From: Tsuneonella aeria
Lineage (GTDB): Bacteria; Pseudomonadota; Alphaproteobacteria; Sphingomonadales; Sphingomonadaceae
NCBI RefSeq assembly: GCF_009827495.1
Contig: NZ_WTZA01000002.1
Coordinates: 558,001-622,000, forward strand
Length of the DNA: 64,000 bases
Direction: 5' to 3'
The notes under the pieces are model-generated. The model was not told the DNA's origin. It saw only the letters and a list, made by a program, of their open reading frames with translations, and did no database searches. Shown here in pieces: positions 62,087-64,000 of this stretch (the stretch's first letter is position 1; each line of letters opens with the position of its first letter). The position numbers were made by a program, and so were the translations under genes.

Positions 62087-62100
62087 CGCGGCATCTCCAT

Positions 62101-62123
62101 TTAACTGACAACAATGTAAGTAG
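62101..62123. promoter_or_regulatory. probable TetR operator between divergent genes
   Basis: TTAACTGACAACAATGTAAG followed by TAG contains the imperfect dyad ACTGAC/GTAAGT (5 of 6 paired) centred on a 6-base AT-rich core. It lies 15 bp from the hydrolase start and 70 bp from the tetR start, where a TetR repressor would control both. Confidence 0.6.
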
Positions 62124-62190
62124 TGGGCACGCGATGCGGTGTCAATCAGGCGAGTTGCCGCCTCGCAACCAGCGTTCTACGCACGGGTCC

Positions 62191-62790
62191 ATGACTGCCC
62201 GCAAACGGCTGAGACCCGAAGAATCCCGTACCGCCGCGCTGGAAGCCGCGCGGGTGCTGTTGATCGAAACCGGCCCGCAATCGGTGACGCTGAAGGCGGT
62301 TGCCGCGCGAATCGGACGAACGCACGCCAATCTCCTGCACCATTTCGGCTCCGCGTCCGGGCTGCAGAAGGCGCTGGCGCAGCACCTCGCCGAAACGGTG
62401 TGCGACACGATCGGGGATGCCGTGCGCGCCAGCCGCGCCGGGCTCGGCTCTCCGCGGGAAGTGGTGGACCTGACTTTCGACGCGTTCGACCGGGAAGGGG
62501 CGGGCGCGCTCGCCAGCTGGATGCTCCTCAGCGGCAACGAAGATGCGCTGAACCCGATCGTCGAGACAATTCACCAGCTTGTCGATGAAATCGCGCCGGA
62601 GGAAGCTGCGGGCCATGCCACGCCGCTTCGCCTGCACGAAGACACGCTGACCCTGGTCCTGCTCGCGCTCGGCGACGCGTTGATGGGCCGAGCACTCGCG
62701 CGGTCGCTCGGCCTGCCGGAAAGCGCGGCGCGCGACCGTGCGGAGCAGCTCCTGACCGCCTCGCTCGAACGAGGCGCGCTGCCCGCCTAG
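62191..62790 (+). CDS. TetR-family transcriptional regulator
   Basis: A 199-aa repressor with an N-terminal helix-turn-helix (ALEAARVLLIETGPQSVTLK then AAVAARIGRTHANLLHHFGS-type recognition region) and a helical ligand domain. Start at MTARKRLRPEE (62191) rather than the longer ATG 62134. Likely represses the divergent metal hydrolase. Shares CTAG with the convergent S41 stop. Confidence 0.9.
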   Translation: MTARKRLRPEESRTAALEAARVLLIETGPQSVTLKAVAARIGRTHANLLHHFGSASGLQKALAQHLAETVCDTIGDAVRASRAGLGSPREVVDLTFDAFDREGAGALASWMLLSGNEDALNPIVETIHQLVDEIAPEEAAGHATPLRLHEDTLTLVLLALGDALMGRALARSLGLPESAARDRAEQLLTASLERGALPA

Positions 62791-64000
62791 AACAGGCCGG
62801 GCGATTCGTGCTGCGCGGCGGTCGGCTGGGCCGGGCGAATCAGCTCACGCGTCGGCGCAACCGACAGGGCGCGCTGGCCCTGGGCCGACGTGATCGCGGT
62901 GCACGCGCGCCCGCCAAGGAAATCGAGCGCCACCTTGATCGCGGTTTCGTTCGGATCGCCCAGTGGAACCGTGATGTTGTCATTCGCCACGCACGTGTTG
63001 GGGAACACGCTGGCAAGTCCGGTATAATATTCGCCCCGACGGTCGGCATTCTCCGTCTTGAATGCGACGACGCGCATGCGATCGTCGCATTCGGTCTTGT
63101 CGAGCGGGATCTGGCCCACCGGCTTGCCGTAGGTGTTGGAACCGATCAACGCGACGTTCGGGCCGAGGTGCGGAATGAACGCGTTGGCGACCAGCTCGCT
63201 TGCCGATGCAGTGCCGGAATAGCCGATGAACGCAATCTTCGTGGCGGCAATGGCCTGCGGTTGGGCCATGAAATAGCGGGTGGAATTGTTCGCCGCCTTG
63301 CTGTCGCGGAACGTGGTGTAACTGAACACCTGGCCCACTCGGTTGGCCGCCATGAGGTCGCCGAACAGGTCGGCAATGCGCACCAGGCCCCCGCCGTTGT
63401 AGCGCACGTCGACGATCACTTCGGTCACGCCCTGGGCACGGAAATCGGCGAATGCCGCGCGCAAGTCGCTTTCGGCAGTGCCGATGAAGGTGCGCAGGTT
63501 GATGTATCCCACCTTCTTGGCGCCATCCATGATGATCTTCGCGCCATAGCGGTTGGATACCGGATCAAGCTCGTATGCCGTCTTGGCCAGCGTGATGTCG
63601 CGCACCGTTCCGCCGATATTGACCCGCAGGACGCGGGTCACCCCGGCGTCCGACGGGCCCAGTGCATCGACCACGCCCTGCGGACCATGGGCCGCCATCA
63701 GGGTGGCGACGTTCTGCAACGCCCCGGCGCTGGTCCCGATCGCCACGATCTCCGCCCCGCGGTCAATCCCCTCGGCGAGCGCTGGCGCGCCTTCGTATGC
63801 TTCGAGGACGAACACGCGGTTCTGCGAGGTATCGTACGCCAGCCGCACGCCGAACCCCGCACTGCTGCCGGAGTTGATGAACGCGTTCTCTTCGGCAATC
63901 GAGGTGATGTAGGTGAAATACCGGTCCCGCGACTGGGCGCGTGCAGGCGCCACCAGCGCGTCAATATATCCCTGGACGGTGGAATAGGCGGCCTTGTTCA
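62787..64000 (-). CDS. S41-family C-terminal processing peptidase (N-terminus outside window)
   Basis: At least 404 residues are visible and the frame stays open to the window edge. A PDZ domain (FGVRLAYDTSQNRVFVLEAY, GIDRGAEIVAIGT) precedes the protease core: strand VGYINLRTFIGTAESDL, TEVIVDVRYNGGGLVRIADL and the catalytic Ser in GYSGTASASELVAN with the Lys in NTYGKPVGQIPLD. Cys in KTECDDR and NTCVAND may be bonded, fitting a periplasmic or surface location. A GTG at 63953 is internal, not the start. Confidence 0.92.
   Translation of the reverse strand, partial: NKAAYSTVQGYIDALVAPARAQSRDRYFTYITSIAEENAFINSGSSAGFGVRLAYDTSQNRVFVLEAYEGAPALAEGIDRGAEIVAIGTSAGALQNVATLMAAHGPQGVVDALGPSDAGVTRVLRVNIGGTVRDITLAKTAYELDPVSNRYGAKIIMDGAKKVGYINLRTFIGTAESDLRAAFADFRAQGVTEVIVDVRYNGGGLVRIADLFGDLMAANRVGQVFSYTTFRDSKAANNSTRYFMAQPQAIAATKIAFIGYSGTASASELVANAFIPHLGPNVALIGSNTYGKPVGQIPLDKTECDDRMRVVAFKTENADRRGEYYTGLASVFPNTCVANDNITVPLGDPNETAIKVALDFLGGRACTAITSAQGQRALSVAPTRELIRPAQPTAAQHESPGLF

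Noticed and set aside
1..64000. CRISPR arrays, rRNA operons or intact tRNA genes
   Set aside because: No regularly spaced direct repeats, rRNA sequence or complete cloverleaf was seen by eye; short RNAs could still be missed without a covariance search.

Overview
The window is a high-GC alphaproteobacterial chromosome segment. Several features point to Sphingomonadales, probably the Erythrobacteraceae/Sphingomonadaceae: a permuted two-piece tmRNA gene with a tag reading ANDNEALALAA, a long Ala/Lys tail on ribosomal protein L21, the ctaC-ctaD / ctaB-small TM protein-ctaG-ctaE-surf1-thrC order, and dense gene packing with many 1-4 base overlaps.

Positions 1 to about 14812 look like the right part of an integrated genomic island for metal and metalloid resistance. 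It begins inside an arsenic operon on the minus strand: a 48-aa small ORF, arsR, the C-As lyase arsI, arsC and an ACR3 arsenite pump cut by the window edge. Next is a MerR regulator of Zn/Cd/Pb type, divergent from a long plus-strand metal-efflux run: a short CDF, an isoprenylcysteine methyltransferase-like protein, a small secreted protein, a broken czcC, czcB, czcA and a full CDF. A textbook 19-bp-spacer MerR promoter lies at its head. A divergent ZIP-family protein, a second short CDF, a fragment of ynfA and a 667-aa tyrosine recombinase complete the island. Just outside the recombinase lies an 18-bp sequence ending in CCA that matches the 3' end of a tRNA-Gln; I read it as the island's right attachment site.

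From 14.9 kb on the content is chromosomal. 14.9-23.4 kb holds a YghU-type glutathione transferase, topoisomerase IB, a CinA-C amidase, glutamine-dependent NAD synthetase, a type III polyketide synthase/methyltransferase/flavoprotein operon resembling the Streptomyces srsABC phenolic-lipid genes, and ilvE with an unusual leader. 23.8-32.3 kb holds a lipoprotein, a TlyA-family rRNA methyltransferase, TspO, a UbiK/BMFP protein, a small protein apparently starting at ATT, recF, a sigma-54-driven pspC unit, an SDR, a Nudix hydrolase, the TPM/TPM/LemA trio and mscL. The tmRNA gene follows at about 32.4-32.7 kb.

33-36.6 kb is an arginine succinyltransferase (AST) operon (M20 hydrolase-astA-astB). 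Malate synthase G, an Asp/Glu racemase and a secreted subtilase follow. 41-48 kb carries dgt, a Rossmann protein and a tightly overlapped minus-strand run: ruvX, DUF3089 hydrolase, AI-2E transporter, lepB, acpS, pdxJ and pyrE. 48.4-55.9 kb is the aa3 cytochrome oxidase region, interrupted by an epoxide-hydrolase-like gene. The rest holds thrC, an RlmI-like methyltransferase, folB, rplU-rpmA, a GNAT gene, a divergent metal-hydrolase/TetR pair and a partial S41 peptidase.

All reading was by eye. Family assignments rest on recognisable motifs, not on database searches.
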